A stretch of DNA of 64,000 bases from Micromonospora fulviviridis (GCF_014648395.1 NZ_BMRA01000002.1:434001-498000); one strand, 5' to 3'; positions 35,063-45,587 are shown, counted from the stretch's first letter. The notes: a model not told the origin generated them from the sequence alone. Translations and numbers: made by a program.

Positions 35063-35323
35063 GGCGGTCGCCTTCGTGAGGGGGCACGGGGCGGTGCGGT
35101 TGCGGTACGACGTGCGGGGTCAGCGGGGCGGGTCGGGGTGTCGGGCGGGTCGGGTGTCGGGCACGACCGGCGCCGGACGGGGACCGGCGCGGCCACGCCC
35201 ATAAACGATCCCGGACACCCAGGGTTACGCGACACAGCACGTGACGCCCGTCACACCGGAGCGCCGGCCCACGCCCTGCGGCCCGCCCCGATCGCGGCCG
35301 GTGCCGGGTGGGATCATCGTGGG

Positions 35324-35701
35324 GTGAGCCGCGCCGACACCGTCCGTTTCCGTTACAACCAGGCGATCCTGGTCGCCGCGATCGTCGCGTTCATCGGCGC
35401 GCTGCCGCTGGCCACCGCGCGCTGGTGGCTGCTCTGGGTGCTGCTGATCCCGCTCGCGCTCGGCGTCTGGGTCTGGCGGGCCGGCACCGACGCGGACCCC
35501 CGCGAGCTGCGGCTGCGGGCCCTCCTCGGGCAGCGGCGGGTGCCCTGGACGCGGGTCGCCGAGCTCAGCGCCGACGCGCGCGGCCGGGCGGTCGCCCGGC
35601 TCGACGACGGCGAGACGCTGGTGCTTCCCGCCGTGCGCGCCGCCGACCTGCCCCGGCTGGTCTCCGCCACCGGGCAGGAGCTGCCGGAGTCCGCCGGCTG
35701 A
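35324..35701 (+). CDS. Small membrane protein with PH-like domain, 125 aa
   Basis: Two adjacent membrane helices (about residues 14-50: AILVAAIVAFIGALPLA and WWLLWVLLIPLALGVWVW) are followed by a short beta-rich cytoplasmic domain (LRLRALLGQRRVPWTRVAELSAD, then TLVLPAVRAADLPRLV). This is the arrangement of actinobacterial PH-domain (bPH_6-like) membrane proteins of unknown function. GTG 35324 lacks a ribosome binding site. The gene ends 4 bases before the convergent dehydrogenase. Confidence 0.75.
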   Translation: MSRADTVRFRYNQAILVAAIVAFIGALPLATARWWLLWVLLIPLALGVWVWRAGTDADPRELRLRALLGQRRVPWTRVAELSADARGRAVARLDDGETLVLPAVRAADLPRLVSATGQELPESAG

Positions 35702-35705
35702 GCGG

Positions 35706-36632
35706 TCAGTAGCCGTCCACCACCCGGTTCACCAGCGGCTCCCCGGCCGCGAACCGGCGCACCTGCTCGCCCACCAGCCGGTACGCCCGCGGCAGCAGGC
35801 CGCGGACCGAGCCCGCGACGTGCGGGGTGAGCAGGACGTTCGGCAGCTCCCACAGGGGATGGTCGGCGGGCAGCGGCTCCGGATCGGTCACGTCCAGCGC
35901 GGCCCGCAGCCGCCCCGACGTCAGCTCGGCGACCAGCGCCGAGGTCCGGGCCACCGGGCCGCGGGCGGCGTTGACCAGCAGCGCGCCGTCCGGCATCGCG
36001 GCGAGGAACTTCTCGTCGACCAGGCCCCGGGTCTGCTCGGTCAACGGCACCAGCAGCACCACCACGTCCGCCTCGGGCAGCAGGGCGGGCAGCTCGTCCA
36101 CCCCGTGCACCTCCTCGGCCGGGCGCGGCGTCCGGGCGACCAGGGTGAAGCTCACCTCGAACGGGGCCAGCCGGGCCCGGACGGCCGCGCCGATCGAGCC
36201 GGCGCCGACGATCAGGACCCGCTTGCCGGCCAGCTCGTCGGTCGGGGCCACCTCGTCGTACGCCCACTCCCGGCGGGCCTGGGCACGGGCCAGCGGGCCG
36301 AAGCCGCGCAGCGCGGAGAGGATCGCGGCGACCACCCACTCGGCGGTGGCCGAGTCGTGCACGCCCCGGGCGTCGCAGAGCGTCACGCCGTCGGGGACCC
36401 GCCCCACCCAGGCGTCCGCCCCGGCGGAGAGGAGCTGCACCACCGCCAGGTCCGGCAGCTCGGCCAGCAGCGCGCCGGCGTCCGGGCCGGCCAGGAAGGG
36501 CGGCACCCAGAACCGCACGCCGGACGGGGACGACGGCAACCGGGCCGGGTCCGTCAGCAGTTCCACGGTGACGCCCGCGGGCAGCTCGCCGAGGAGGCCC
36601 CGGCCGGCCGGGTGCGGGATCCATACCTTCAC
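35706..36632 (-). CDS. D-2-hydroxyacid dehydrogenase family protein
   Basis: A 308-residue NAD-dependent enzyme. Its Rossmann motif is VGAGSIG, and the catalytic residues are Arg in VNAARGPV, Glu in DPEPLP and His in TPHVAGS. It belongs to the glyoxylate/hydroxypyruvate reductase-like group; substrate uncertain. GTG 36632 has TATCGT 8 bases upstream and looks leaderless. No operon partner. Confidence 0.88.
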   Translation of the reverse strand: MKVWIPHPAGRGLLGELPAGVTVELLTDPARLPSSPSGVRFWVPPFLAGPDAGALLAELPDLAVVQLLSAGADAWVGRVPDGVTLCDARGVHDSATAEWVVAAILSALRGFGPLARAQARREWAYDEVAPTDELAGKRVLIVGAGSIGAAVRARLAPFEVSFTLVARTPRPAEEVHGVDELPALLPEADVVVLLVPLTEQTRGLVDEKFLAAMPDGALLVNAARGPVARTSALVAELTSGRLRAALDVTDPEPLPADHPLWELPNVLLTPHVAGSVRGLLPRAYRLVGEQVRRFAAGEPLVNRVVDGY

Positions 36633-36774
36633 GACCGCCGACGATAGTCGTCCCCGGCGGCGCGGGAGGCCGGGCCGTGACGACCGCCGCTCGCCGGGAT
36701 TGGCGATCGCCCCCGCGAGGTATAACCGAGGGCGGTGCGCCGGCCGGCGCTCCGCATGTCGACGACGGGTGGCC

Positions 36775-38580
36775 ATGAGCGAGGACAGCGCCGGACGCGT
36801 GGTCGTGCCGATCCCGGCGCTGACCGACCCCGAACGGCTGCGGTCCCTCGCCGAGACCCACCTCGGCGCGGCGCCCGACGAGGCGTTCGACCGGTTCGCG
36901 CGGCTGGTCGGTGACCTGCTCGACGTGCCGGTCGCGCTGGTCTCCCTGGTCACCGCCGACCGCCAGTTCTTCCCCGGCGCGACCGGGCTGCCCGAGCCGT
37001 GGGCCGGCCGGCGGGAGACCCCGCTGAGCCACTCGTTCTGCCAGCACGTGGTCGACGTCGAGGTGCCGATGGTGCTGCCCGACGCCCGCCTCCATCCCCG
37101 GGTGCGCGGGAACCTCGCCTTCGAGGACCTCGGGGTGGTCGCGTACGCCGGGATGCCGCTGACCGACCTGGACGGCCGGGTGCTCGGCTCGCTCTGCGCC
37201 ATCGACAGCAAGCCCCGGGCCTGGACCGCCGAGCAGCTGCGTACCCTCGCCGACCTGGCCGCCGCCTGCTCCTCCGAGCTGCGGCTGCGGATCGCCGTGG
37301 CGGGGGCCGAGCAGGCCCGCCGCCGCGCCGAGGAGGCGCACGACCGGCTCGCCATGCTGGCCGGGCTGAGCGAGCTGCTCGGCGGCACGCTCGACATGGG
37401 CGCGGCGCTGGACCGGCTCGGGCGGGCCATGGTCCCGCTGCTCGCCGACTGGTGCCTGATCACCCTGGTCGACCCGGCGGGCCGCCCGCGGACGATCTCG
37501 GGAATGCACCGGAACCCGGACCGGGCGGCCGACCTGGACCGCTTCACCGAGCTGCTGACCACCGGCCTCGGCCCGGACTCGATCATCCGGTCGGTGCTGC
37601 GGAGCGGGCGGCCGGTCATGCGGGGCACCGCCACGCTGGCCGACGTGGAGCGGGGCACCACCAGCCCGGAACTGGCGCCGCTGGCCGACCGGCTGGGCTT
37701 CGGCTCACACCTCACCGTGCCGATCACCGCGGCCGCGGACCGGATCGTCGGCGCCGTCACGCTGGTCAACGGGCCGTCCCGGCGCGGCTTCGACGAGAGC
37801 GACCTCCGCACGGCGCGGGACATCGGCCGCCGCGCGGGCCAGGCCGTGGGCAACAGCCGGCTCTACAGCGAGCAGCGGCACGTCGCCGAGGTGCTCCAGC
37901 AGAGCATGCTGCCCACCCTGCCCGTGGTGCCCGGCATCGAGCTGGCCGCGCGCTACCTGCCGGCGGCCGACCGGGTGGAGGTGGGCGGCGACTGGTACGA
38001 CGCCTTCGTCCAGCCCGACGGCGAGCTGGTCGCGGCGATCGGCGACGTCGCCGGGCACGACATCGAGGCCGCGGCGACCATGGGCCAGCTGCGCAACCTG
38101 GTCCGCGGCGACGCGTACGGGCGGGACGACCCGGTGGACGAGCTGATGACCCACCTCGACCGGGCGATCCAGGGCCTGCCCGTGCCGACCGTGGCCTCCG
38201 CCGTGCTGGCCCGGGTCCGGCCGGCCGGGCCCGGATTCCGGCTCTCCTGGTGCAACGCGGGGCACCCGCCGCCGCTGCTGCTTCCCGCCGGGGGGCCGGT
38301 GCAGGTGCTGGACGGGACGCGGGGGCCGCTGCTCGGCCTGGCCCGCCCGCCCCGGCGCACCCGCCGGGAGCTGGCCCTCGCCCCGGGCGACACCCTGCTG
38401 CTGCACACCGACGGGCTGATCGAGCGCCGGGACCGGCCGATCGACGAGGGGCAGGCCGCGCTGGTCGAGCAGCTCGCCGACGGCGCGTCGCTGCCCCTCG
38501 CGACCCTGTGCGACCGGCTGGTCGCCGCCGCCCACCGGCGGGAGGACGACGTCGCCCTGCTCGCCCTGCGCGCCCGCTGA
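36775..38580 (+). CDS. GAF-GAF-SpoIIE (PP2C) phosphatase
   Basis: A 601-residue soluble protein. An N-terminal GAF domain (about 30-180, with SHSFCQHVV and GSLCAIDSKPR) is joined by a helical linker to a second GAF (about 195-355), and the PP2C-SpoIIE domain covers about 370-600. The phosphatase metal residues are in VGGDWYDAF, GDVAGHDIEAA and HTDGLIERR. Such proteins dephosphorylate anti-sigma-factor antagonists in partner-switch systems, with the GAF domains sensing a ligand or redox state. There is no anti-sigma or antagonist gene next door. The first GAF is of the type often found in oxygen or light sensors; the ligand is not evident. Confidence 0.9.
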   Translation: MSEDSAGRVVVPIPALTDPERLRSLAETHLGAAPDEAFDRFARLVGDLLDVPVALVSLVTADRQFFPGATGLPEPWAGRRETPLSHSFCQHVVDVEVPMVLPDARLHPRVRGNLAFEDLGVVAYAGMPLTDLDGRVLGSLCAIDSKPRAWTAEQLRTLADLAAACSSELRLRIAVAGAEQARRRAEEAHDRLAMLAGLSELLGGTLDMGAALDRLGRAMVPLLADWCLITLVDPAGRPRTISGMHRNPDRAADLDRFTELLTTGLGPDSIIRSVLRSGRPVMRGTATLADVERGTTSPELAPLADRLGFGSHLTVPITAAADRIVGAVTLVNGPSRRGFDESDLRTARDIGRRAGQAVGNSRLYSEQRHVAEVLQQSMLPTLPVVPGIELAARYLPAADRVEVGGDWYDAFVQPDGELVAAIGDVAGHDIEAAATMGQLRNLVRGDAYGRDDPVDELMTHLDRAIQGLPVPTVASAVLARVRPAGPGFRLSWCNAGHPPPLLLPAGGPVQVLDGTRGPLLGLARPPRRTRRELALAPGDTLLLHTDGLIERRDRPIDEGQAALVEQLADGASLPLATLCDRLVAAAHRREDDVALLALRAR

Positions 38581-38636
38581 ACCGCGAGACGGTTCGTCGG
38601 GCCCGGTCCGCCACCCGGCCCGGCTAGGCTGGCCAG

Positions 38637-39812
38637 GTGAGGTCGCGTCCCCCGTACCCCCGCACCGGCCGCCTCCGGGCGGCGCTGGCGGCGTCCTGCG
38701 CGACGCTGCTGCTGGGCACCGCCGGCTGCGCCTTCGGCGACCCGGATCCCGACCCGGCCGGTGAGCCGCCCAACCTCCCGTCGCCGTCCAACTCGGCCAG
38801 CCCCGGTGGCGCCGGCCAGCAGGTGGTCGCCACGGTGCTGGCGAAGGGGCTCGCGGTGCCCTGGGGCATCGCCTTCCTCCCCGACGGCGGCGCGCTGGTC
38901 ACCGAGCGGGACAGCGGACGGATCCTCCAGGTCGGCCCGGAGTCCGGCCCGGAGGGGATGACCGTCCGGGTGGTGCAGACCGTGCCGGACGTCGCCGCCG
39001 CCGGCGAGGGGGGCCTGCTCGGCATCGCGGTCTCCCCGGCGTACGCCCGGGACCGCACGGTCTTCGTCTACTACACGAGCGCCGCGGACAACCGCATCGC
39101 GAAACTGGAGCTGGGCCGGCCGCCGACCCCGATCCTCACCGGCATCCCCAAGGCCGGCAACCACAACGGCGGCGGGCTGGGCTTCGGCCCGGACGGCTTC
39201 CTCTACGCCAGCACGGGCGACGCCGGGCGCACCGCGAACGCGCAGGACCCGAAGAGCCTCGGCGGCAAGATCCTGCGGCTCACCCGGGACGGCAAACCGG
39301 CCCCGGGCAACCCGACCGCCGGCTCGCCGGCGTGGTCCAGGGGGCACCGCAACGTGCAGGGCTTCGCCTGGACGCCGGACAAGCGGATGTACGCCGTGGA
39401 GTTCGGCCAGAACACCTGGGACGAGATCAACCAGATCAACAAGGGCGGCAACTACGGCTGGCCGCAGGTCGAGGGGCGCGGCGACGACAAGCGCTACGTC
39501 AACCCGATCGTGCAGTGGCGCACCGGCGAGGCCTCCTGCTCCGGGCTGGCGGCCGTGGAGCGGCTGCTGGTCACCGCCTGCCTGCGTGGGCAGCGGCTCT
39601 GGCTGGTAGGGCTGGCCGGCAACGGCACCGTCCTCGGCCAGCCGCGCGAACTGTTCACCGGCAGGTACGGCCGGCTGCGGGCCGCCGCCGTGGCGCCGGA
39701 CGGGTCGGTCTGGGTGAGCACCTCCAACCGGGACGGGCGGGGCAAGCCGGCCGGCGACGACGACCGCATCCTGCGGCTGGTCTTCGCCGACGGCGGCGCC
39801 GGACGCAGCTGA
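38637..39812 (+). CDS. PQQ-dependent sugar dehydrogenase-like lipoprotein
   Basis: A 391-residue secreted beta-propeller (glucose/sorbosone dehydrogenase family). A lipobox cysteine lies at residue 31 (LLGTAGC), followed by a Pro/Asp/Ser-rich spacer. Family blocks are [46 protein letters not shown] and [10 protein letters not shown], which include the predicted catalytic His and calcium and cofactor-binding residues. The electron donor sugar is unknown. TAGGCT lies 6 bases before GTG 38637, so it is likely leaderless. Confidence 0.9.
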   Translation: MRSRPPYPRTGRLRAALAASCATLLLGTAGCAFGDPDPDPAGEPPNLPSPSNSASPGGAGQQVVATVLAKGLAVPWGIAFLPDGGALVTERDSGRILQVGPESGPEGMTVRVVQTVPDVAAAGEGGLLGIAVSPAYARDRTVFVYYTSAADNRIAKLELGRPPTPILTGIPKAGNHNGGGLGFGPDGFLYASTGDAGRTANAQDPKSLGGKILRLTRDGKPAPGNPTAGSPAWSRGHRNVQGFAWTPDKRMYAVEFGQNTWDEINQINKGGNYGWPQVEGRGDDKRYVNPIVQWRTGEASCSGLAAVERLLVTACLRGQRLWLVGLAGNGTVLGQPRELFTGRYGRLRAAAVAPDGSVWVSTSNRDGRGKPAGDDDRILRLVFADGGAGRS

Positions 39813-39867
39813 TCCGCTTTCCCCCGGGTTTGCCAAGATCCTTCAACGGGCAGGTCAGAATCTCAGC

Positions 39868-41481
39868 ATGGACGGCCAGGAGAACGAGCAGCACGGCACC
39901 GGGGACGAGACGGCCCCGGAGGACCGGCGTGCCCACCGCCGGTGGCGGCCCGGCACCGTGCTGCGCCGGCTCGGCGTCGTGCTGGCCCTGCTCGTGGTCA
40001 CGCTGGCCGGCGTGGTGGCCGGCACCTACGCCGGCGGGCACGTGGGCACCGACATCGGGCCCTTCCGCGCGCAGCTCAACCTCAGCCCGTCGCTGAGCGG
40101 CGGCACCACCGTCGACATCCCGCCGCTGGGCGCGCTGCTGCTGGACAGCCACGACGGGCCGGCGTACCTGACCGTCGAGCTGGGCGCGCTGGACCAGCGG
40201 CGCACCGAGGCGCTGATCGACGACCCGGCGAGCATCAGCCGGGCCAGCCAGTCGGCGGTCGAGGACGTCCGGACCGGCGTGATGCGGCTCGGCCTGAAGA
40301 CCCTCGCCTCGGCGGTGCTGGCCACCCTGCTGCTGGCCGGGCTCGTCTTCCGCGACGCGCGCCGGACGGCCTGGGCGGGCGGGCTGGCGCTGGTGGTCAC
40401 CGCGGGCAGCCTCGGCCTGGCCGCCGCCACCATCCGGCCGCAGGCGATCGAGGAGCCACGCTACGAGGGGCTGCTGGTCAACGCGCCGGCCATCGTCGGC
40501 GACGCGCGACGGATCGCCAACGACTACACCAAGTACGCCGAGCAGCTGCAGCGGCTGGTCGGCAACGTCAGCAAGCTCTACACCACGGTGTCCGCGCTGC
40601 CCGTGGTCCAGCCGTCGCCCGGCACCACCCGGGTGCTGCACGTCTCCGACATGCACCTCAACCCGACCGGCTGGCAGCTCATCCGCACGGTGGTGGAGCA
40701 GTTCAACATCGACGTGGTGATCGACACCGGCGACATCACCGACTGGGGCAGCGAGCCGGAGGCGTCCTTCGTCGGCTCGATCGGCCTGCTCAAGAAGCCG
40801 TACGTCTACATCCGCGGCAACCACGACTCGGGGAAGACGGCCGCCGCGGTGGCCGCGCAGCCGAACGCCGTCGTGCTGGACAACTCCACGACCACGGTCG
40901 CCGGGCTGACCATCGCCGGCATCGGCGACCCCCGGTTCACCCCGGACAAGGAGACCTCGCCGGCCGGCAGCGGCCTCACCAAGGTCGTCGCCGACCAGGT
41001 GATCGGGGCCGGCGAGCAGCTCGCCGCCACGGTCAAGGCCTCACCGAAGCCGGTGAACATCGCGCTGGTGCACGACCCGGCCTCGGCCGGCCCGCTCTCC
41101 GGCACCTGCCCGCTCGTGCTGGCCGGGCACACCCACGCCCGGCAGGTGTCGAAGCTGCCGCAGGTCCCGGACAAGCAGCCCACCCAGCTCTTCGTCGAGG
41201 GCTCCACCGGCGGCGCCGGGCTGCGCGGCCTGGAGGGCGAGAAGCCCACCCCGCTGTCGATGTCGGTGCTCTACTTCGACCAGCAGAAGCTGCTCCAGGC
41301 GTACGACGACATCACCGTGGGCGGGACCGGGCAGTCGCAGGTCAACCTGGAACGGCACATCATCCAGGACCCGAAGAAGGGCGACCGGGTGCCGGTCACC
41401 CCGACCCCGACCCGGGGCGGGCCCGTGTCGCCCGCCCCGAACGGCAGCCCGACGACCGCGACGCCGAGCCCCACCGGCTGA
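39868..41481 (+). CDS. Membrane-anchored metallophosphoesterase
   Basis: A 537-residue protein. The N-terminus is cytoplasmic, with a helix at about 35-55 and others near 150-190, leaving an extracytoplasmic catalytic domain. All five metal motifs are present: DMHLNPT, DTGDITDWG, RGNHDS, a VHDP histidine and AGHTHARQ. A Pro/Thr-rich tail ends the protein. The nature of the phosphoester is unknown. CAGAAT sits 6 bases before the ATG. It follows the dehydrogenase lipoprotein by 55 bases but has its own start signal. Confidence 0.88.
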   Translation: MDGQENEQHGTGDETAPEDRRAHRRWRPGTVLRRLGVVLALLVVTLAGVVAGTYAGGHVGTDIGPFRAQLNLSPSLSGGTTVDIPPLGALLLDSHDGPAYLTVELGALDQRRTEALIDDPASISRASQSAVEDVRTGVMRLGLKTLASAVLATLLLAGLVFRDARRTAWAGGLALVVTAGSLGLAAATIRPQAIEEPRYEGLLVNAPAIVGDARRIANDYTKYAEQLQRLVGNVSKLYTTVSALPVVQPSPGTTRVLHVSDMHLNPTGWQLIRTVVEQFNIDVVIDTGDITDWGSEPEASFVGSIGLLKKPYVYIRGNHDSGKTAAAVAAQPNAVVLDNSTTTVAGLTIAGIGDPRFTPDKETSPAGSGLTKVVADQVIGAGEQLAATVKASPKPVNIALVHDPASAGPLSGTCPLVLAGHTHARQVSKLPQVPDKQPTQLFVEGSTGGAGLRGLEGEKPTPLSMSVLYFDQQKLLQAYDDITVGGTGQSQVNLERHIIQDPKKGDRVPVTPTPTRGGPVSPAPNGSPTTATPSPTG

Positions 41482-41484
41482 GGC

Positions 41485-43842
41485 TCAGCGCAGCGAGAGG
41501 GCGGCCAGCGCGGCGTTGACGATGCTGCCGGGCAGCAGGTCGTGCAGCTCGTACAGCTCGCCGACGCTGCCGGACTGGCCGAACTCGTCCACCCCGAGCG
41601 GGACGGCCGGGGCGCCGAGCGCCGAGCCGAGCCAGGCCATCGCGTGCGAGGCGGCGTCGTGCACGGTGACCACCGGCACCCGGTCGGCGAAGGCGGACCG
41701 CAGCGCGCCGGGAACGCTGGGCACGGTCGCCGTCCGCACGCCCTGGCGCAGCGTCCGCTGCCAGGCCCGGTAGAGCCGGTCCAGGCTCGTCACGTCGACC
41801 ACGTGCGCGGCGACGCCCTCCTCCGCCAGCTCCGCGGCGGCCGCGAGGACCTCCGGCAGCACCGCGCCGGAGGCGGCGAGCTGCACGACCGGGGCGTCCG
41901 CGAGGTGGGGGTACGCCTCGTGCGCGTCGACGAGCCGGTAGGCGCCCGCCACCACCTGCCGGCGCAGCACCGCGTCGCCGATCCGGGCCCGGGCCGCCTC
42001 GAACGGCGCCTGGTCGATCGGCCGGGTGCTGAGCCGGAAGTAGTACGCCCCGTCCTCGGCCGGCGCGGCGGTGGCGGCCGGCGCCGCTCCCCCGGCGATC
42101 TGGCCGAGCGCGTCGCAGAGCAGCCAGTCGAGGCTGCCGGCGTACGCGGGTTCGCAGAAGGTGACCCCGGGCAGCTCCAGGCCGACGGAGGCCGTGATGG
42201 TCGACTGGTGCGCGCCGCCCTCGGGGGCGAGGGTGATGCCGGACGGGGTGCCGGCGACCACGAACCGGGAACCGGAGTAGGTGCCGTAGAGGAAGGCGTC
42301 CAGGCCGCGCAGCACGAACGGGTCGTAGACCGTGCCGACCGGGAGCAGCGGCTGCCCGGACAGGTCCCACGACAGGCCGAGCTGGCCGAGCAGCAGGAAC
42401 AGGTTCATCTCGGAGATGCCCAGCTCGATGTGCTGCCCGGCGGGGCTCTCCGTCCAGCGCAGCATCCGGTCCTCGGTCCAGGAGCGCTGCTCGGTCGGTG
42501 CGAACACGCCGGTCTTGTTGATGAACCCGGCCAGGTTGGTGGAGGTGGCCACGTCCGGCGCGGTGGTGACCAGGTAGGGCGCCACCTTCGGGTCGCGGGC
42601 CAGGTCGACCAGCACCCGGCCGAAGACCTCCTGGGTGGAGACGGGCTTGTTCACCCGTACCTTGGTGGTCTCCGGGACGGTGACCCCCAGCGCCCGCTCG
42701 CGCGGCGCGCGGGACAGCGCCTCCCGGCGCTCGCCGGCCCGGATACCGGCCGGGGACGCCGGGTCGAGGCGGTCCCACTCGGTGTCGCGGGTCAGGCCGT
42801 GCGCGGCGCGCAGCGCGTCGACCTGCTCGGTGGTGAGCAGCGCCGAGTGGTTGCGCGGGTTGCCGGCGATCGGCAGCCCCCAGCCCTTGACCGTGTAGGC
42901 GAAGACCACGCTGGGCCGGTCGGTGACCGCGTCGCACTGGGCGTACGCGTCGAGCATCGCCTGGAGGTCGTGCCCGCCCAGGTCGGTGACGAGCGGGCCC
43001 AGCTCGTCGTCGGGGATGTCGGCCACGAAGGCGGCCACCTCGGCGGGGGCGCCGTCCAGGAACTGCTTGCGCAGGGCCGGCCCGGCCAGCCCGAACAGCG
43101 ACTGGTACTGCTCGTTGGGCATCAGGTCGATCCAGTCGCGCAGCGCCGCCCCGCCCGGCCGCTCGTACGCCTCGGCGAGCTTGCGGCCGTACTTGACCTC
43201 GACCACGTGCCAGCCGGCGGCCTCGAACTGGCCGCGCCACTGGTTGATCCGCACCCCGGGGACGACCCGGTCCAGCGACTGGCGGTTGAAGTCGACCAGC
43301 CACATCACGTTGCCCAGCCCGGTGGTGGCCGGGTCGGCGACGGCCTCCCAGATGTTGCCCTCGTCCAGCTCGGCGTCGCCGATGAGGGCGATGAACCGGG
43401 AGCGCGGCCGCTCGCCGAAGTGCGCGTCGACGTAGCGGCGGGTGACTGCGGCGAACAGCGGCGCGGCGGCGCCCAGGCCGACCGAGCCGGTGGAGAAGTC
43501 CACGCCGTCCGGGTCCTTGGTCCGGGACGGGTACGACTGGAGCCCGCCGCGTGCCCGCAGCTTCGGCAGGTAGGACCGGTCCAGGTTGCCGAGCAGGTAC
43601 TGGACGGCGTGGAAGACCGGCGAGGCGTGCGGCTTGACGGCGACCCGGTCCTCGGCGTCCAGGTGGGCGAACCAGAGCGCGGTCATCGCGGTGACCAGCG
43701 AGGCGCTGGACGCCTGGTGGCCGCCGACCTTCACCCCGTCACCGGTGTCCCGGTCGTGGTTGGCCGCGTCCACGATGCGGGTGGCGAGCCAGAGCACCCG
43801 GCGCTGGATCTCGTCGAGGACGTCGAGGTCGTGCTGGTTCAC
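41485..43842 (-). CDS. AceE-like (transketolase-fold) E1 dehydrogenase
   Basis: A 785-residue single-chain ThDP enzyme like the homodimeric pyruvate dehydrogenase E1 but about 100 residues shorter than typical AceE. The ThDP/Mg motif is GDAELDEGN with DFNRQSLD about 25 residues later. The pyrimidine domain carries ELGISEMNLFLLLGQLG, and the transketolase C-terminal domain closes the protein. N-terminal HASPVFHAVQYLLG holds conserved His. It may decarboxylate pyruvate or another 2-oxo acid. No E2 or E3 gene is adjacent. GGATGGAG precedes GTG 43842. The stop is 3 bases from that of the convergent phosphoesterase. Confidence 0.85.
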   Translation of the reverse strand: MNQHDLDVLDEIQRRVLWLATRIVDAANHDRDTGDGVKVGGHQASSASLVTAMTALWFAHLDAEDRVAVKPHASPVFHAVQYLLGNLDRSYLPKLRARGGLQSYPSRTKDPDGVDFSTGSVGLGAAAPLFAAVTRRYVDAHFGERPRSRFIALIGDAELDEGNIWEAVADPATTGLGNVMWLVDFNRQSLDRVVPGVRINQWRGQFEAAGWHVVEVKYGRKLAEAYERPGGAALRDWIDLMPNEQYQSLFGLAGPALRKQFLDGAPAEVAAFVADIPDDELGPLVTDLGGHDLQAMLDAYAQCDAVTDRPSVVFAYTVKGWGLPIAGNPRNHSALLTTEQVDALRAAHGLTRDTEWDRLDPASPAGIRAGERREALSRAPRERALGVTVPETTKVRVNKPVSTQEVFGRVLVDLARDPKVAPYLVTTAPDVATSTNLAGFINKTGVFAPTEQRSWTEDRMLRWTESPAGQHIELGISEMNLFLLLGQLGLSWDLSGQPLLPVGTVYDPFVLRGLDAFLYGTYSGSRFVVAGTPSGITLAPEGGAHQSTITASVGLELPGVTFCEPAYAGSLDWLLCDALGQIAGGAAPAATAAPAEDGAYYFRLSTRPIDQAPFEAARARIGDAVLRRQVVAGAYRLVDAHEAYPHLADAPVVQLAASGAVLPEVLAAAAELAEEGVAAHVVDVTSLDRLYRAWQRTLRQGVRTATVPSVPGALRSAFADRVPVVTVHDAASHAMAWLGSALGAPAVPLGVDEFGQSGSVGELYELHDLLPGSIVNAALAALSLR

Positions 43843-43917
43843 GGTGACTCCATCCGGGCGTCGCCGTTGACGCCCACGCGCGGGGGTGCGGGGTGGCCGC
43901 GTACTCGGAAGAGGCCG

Positions 43918-43947
43918 GGGGCCGCCGCCGGGTCACGACGGCGGCCC
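43918..43947 (-). terminator. gatB terminator
   Basis: A 9-bp stem (GGGCCGCCG/CGGCGGCCC) 12 bases past the gatB stop. Confidence 0.55.
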
Positions 43948-43959
43948 TCGGGACGGAAC

Positions 43960-45459
43960 TCAGCCCTGGGCGCCGAGGCGCGCCAGGATCAGCTCGCGGA
44001 CGGTCTTGGCGTCCGCCTGGCCGCGGGTGGTCTTCATGACCGCGCCGACCAGCGCGCCGGCCGCCGCGACCTTGCCGCTGCGGACCTTGTCGGCGACGTC
44101 CGGGTTGGCGGCGATGGCCTCGTCCACGGCGGCGGTCAGCGCCCCGGTGTCGGAGACGACCTCCAGGCCACGGTTGGCCATGATCTCGGCCGGCGAGCCC
44201 TCGCCGCCGATCACGCCCTCCAGCACGATCCGGGCCAGCTTGTCGTTGAGCTTGCCGGCGTCGACCAGCCCCTGCAGCTGGGCGACCTGCTTCGGGCTGA
44301 CGCCGACGTCGGCCAGTTCCACGCCGGTCTCGTTGGCCCGGCGGGACAGCTCGCCCAGCCACCACTTGCGGGCTGCGGCCGGGGTGGCCCCGGCGGCCAC
44401 GGTCGCCTCGATCAGCTCGACGGCGCCGGCGTTGACCACCGACTGCATGTCCAGGTCGGACAGGCCCCACTCCTGCTGGATGCGCTTGCGGCGCAGCCGC
44501 GGCAGCTCCGGCAGGGCGGCCTTCAGCTCGGCCACCCACGCGGTGTCCGGCGCGAGCGGGACGAGGTCCGGCTCCGGGAAGTACCGGTAGTCGGTGGCGG
44601 TCTCCTTGGACCGGCCGGGGGTGGTGTCCCCGGTGTCCTCGTGGAAGTGCCGGGTCTCCTGGGTGATGGTGCCGCCGGCGTCGAGCACCGACGCCTGGCG
44701 CAGCATCTCCGAGCGGACCGCCCGCTCGACCGAGCGCAGCGAGTTGACGTTCTTGGTCTCGGTGCGGGTGCCCCACTCCTCGCCCGGCAGGTTCAGCGAG
44801 GTGTTGACGTCGCAGCGCAGCGAGCCCTCCTCCATCCGGACGTCGGAGACGCCCAGCGAGCGGATCACGTCGCGCAGTTCGGTGACGTACGCCCGGGCCA
44901 CCTCGGGGGCGAGCGCGCCGGTGCCGGGGATCGGCTTGGTGACGATCTCGACGAGCGGGATGCCGGCCCGGTTGTAGTCGACAAGCGACTCGGTGGCGCC
45001 GTGGATCCGGCCGGTGGCGCCGCCGACGTGCAGCGTCTTGCCGGTGTCCTCCTCCAGGTGCACCCGCTCGATGCCGATCCGCACGGTCTCGCCGTTGACC
45101 TCGACGTCCAGGTAGCCGTCGACGCAGAGCGGCTCGTCGTACTGGCTGATCTGGAAGTTCTTCGGCATGTCCGGGTAGAAGTAGTTCTTCCGGGCGAACC
45201 GGCACCACTCGGCGATGGAGCAGTTCAGCGCGAGGCCGATCCGGATGGTCGCCTCGATGGCCGCCTTGTTGGCCACCGGCAGCGAGCCGGGCAGGCCCAG
45301 GCAGACCGGGCAGACCCGGGTGTTCGGCTCGCCGCCGAAGTCGGTCGGGCAGCCGCACCACATCTTGGTGTTCGTGCCCAGCTCGACGTGGGTCTCCAGG
45401 CCGATCACCGGTTCGTAGCGCGCCACGACCTCGTCGTACGCGGGCAGTGTCGTCGTCAT
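43960..45459 (-). CDS. gatB: Asp-tRNA(Asn)/Glu-tRNA(Gln) amidotransferase subunit B
   Basis: A 499-residue GatB. The zinc cysteines are visible as WCGCP and VCPVCLG near the N-terminus, followed by the kinase core ([10 protein letters not shown]) and C-terminal helical and tail domains (YqeY-like). It binds mischarged tRNA and activates it with ATP for amidation by ammonia from GatA. Here it is 2.4 kb away from gatA, separated by two unrelated genes. It has a TAGGCT -10 box at 45495-45500 and GGAGCTCAG before the ATG, so it has its own promoter. Confidence 0.97.
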   Translation of the reverse strand: MTTTLPAYDEVVARYEPVIGLETHVELGTNTKMWCGCPTDFGGEPNTRVCPVCLGLPGSLPVANKAAIEATIRIGLALNCSIAEWCRFARKNYFYPDMPKNFQISQYDEPLCVDGYLDVEVNGETVRIGIERVHLEEDTGKTLHVGGATGRIHGATESLVDYNRAGIPLVEIVTKPIPGTGALAPEVARAYVTELRDVIRSLGVSDVRMEEGSLRCDVNTSLNLPGEEWGTRTETKNVNSLRSVERAVRSEMLRQASVLDAGGTITQETRHFHEDTGDTTPGRSKETATDYRYFPEPDLVPLAPDTAWVAELKAALPELPRLRRKRIQQEWGLSDLDMQSVVNAGAVELIEATVAAGATPAAARKWWLGELSRRANETGVELADVGVSPKQVAQLQGLVDAGKLNDKLARIVLEGVIGGEGSPAEIMANRGLEVVSDTGALTAAVDEAIAANPDVADKVRSGKVAAAGALVGAVMKTTRGQADAKTVRELILARLGAQG

Positions 45460-45558
45460 CTGAGCTCCAGGCGCGATCCGGACGGAACCGCACCAGCCTA
45501 ATGGGGCTGGCTGCGGTCACCTCCCCCGGGTTTCCATCCACGCCGGTACGCGCCCCCA

Positions 45559-45587
45559 CCCGCCCGGGGAAGCCGTCCCCGGGCGGG
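45559..45587 (-). terminator. Terminator of the Asp-box protein gene
   Basis: A perfect 12-bp stem (CCCGCCCGGGGA/TCCCCGGGCGGG, 5-base loop) directly after the stop. Confidence 0.75.

Noticed and set aside
32750..35701. A 983-codon plus-strand frame
   Set aside because: Only its last 125 codons (the PH-like membrane protein) make sense. The remainder is antisense to the degenerate GGDEF-EAL gene.
41542..45501. A 1319-codon plus-strand frame
   Set aside because: It is antisense to the AceE-like gene and gatB, both with intact catalytic motifs. The translation is rich in Arg, Gly, Val and Asp without domain signals.
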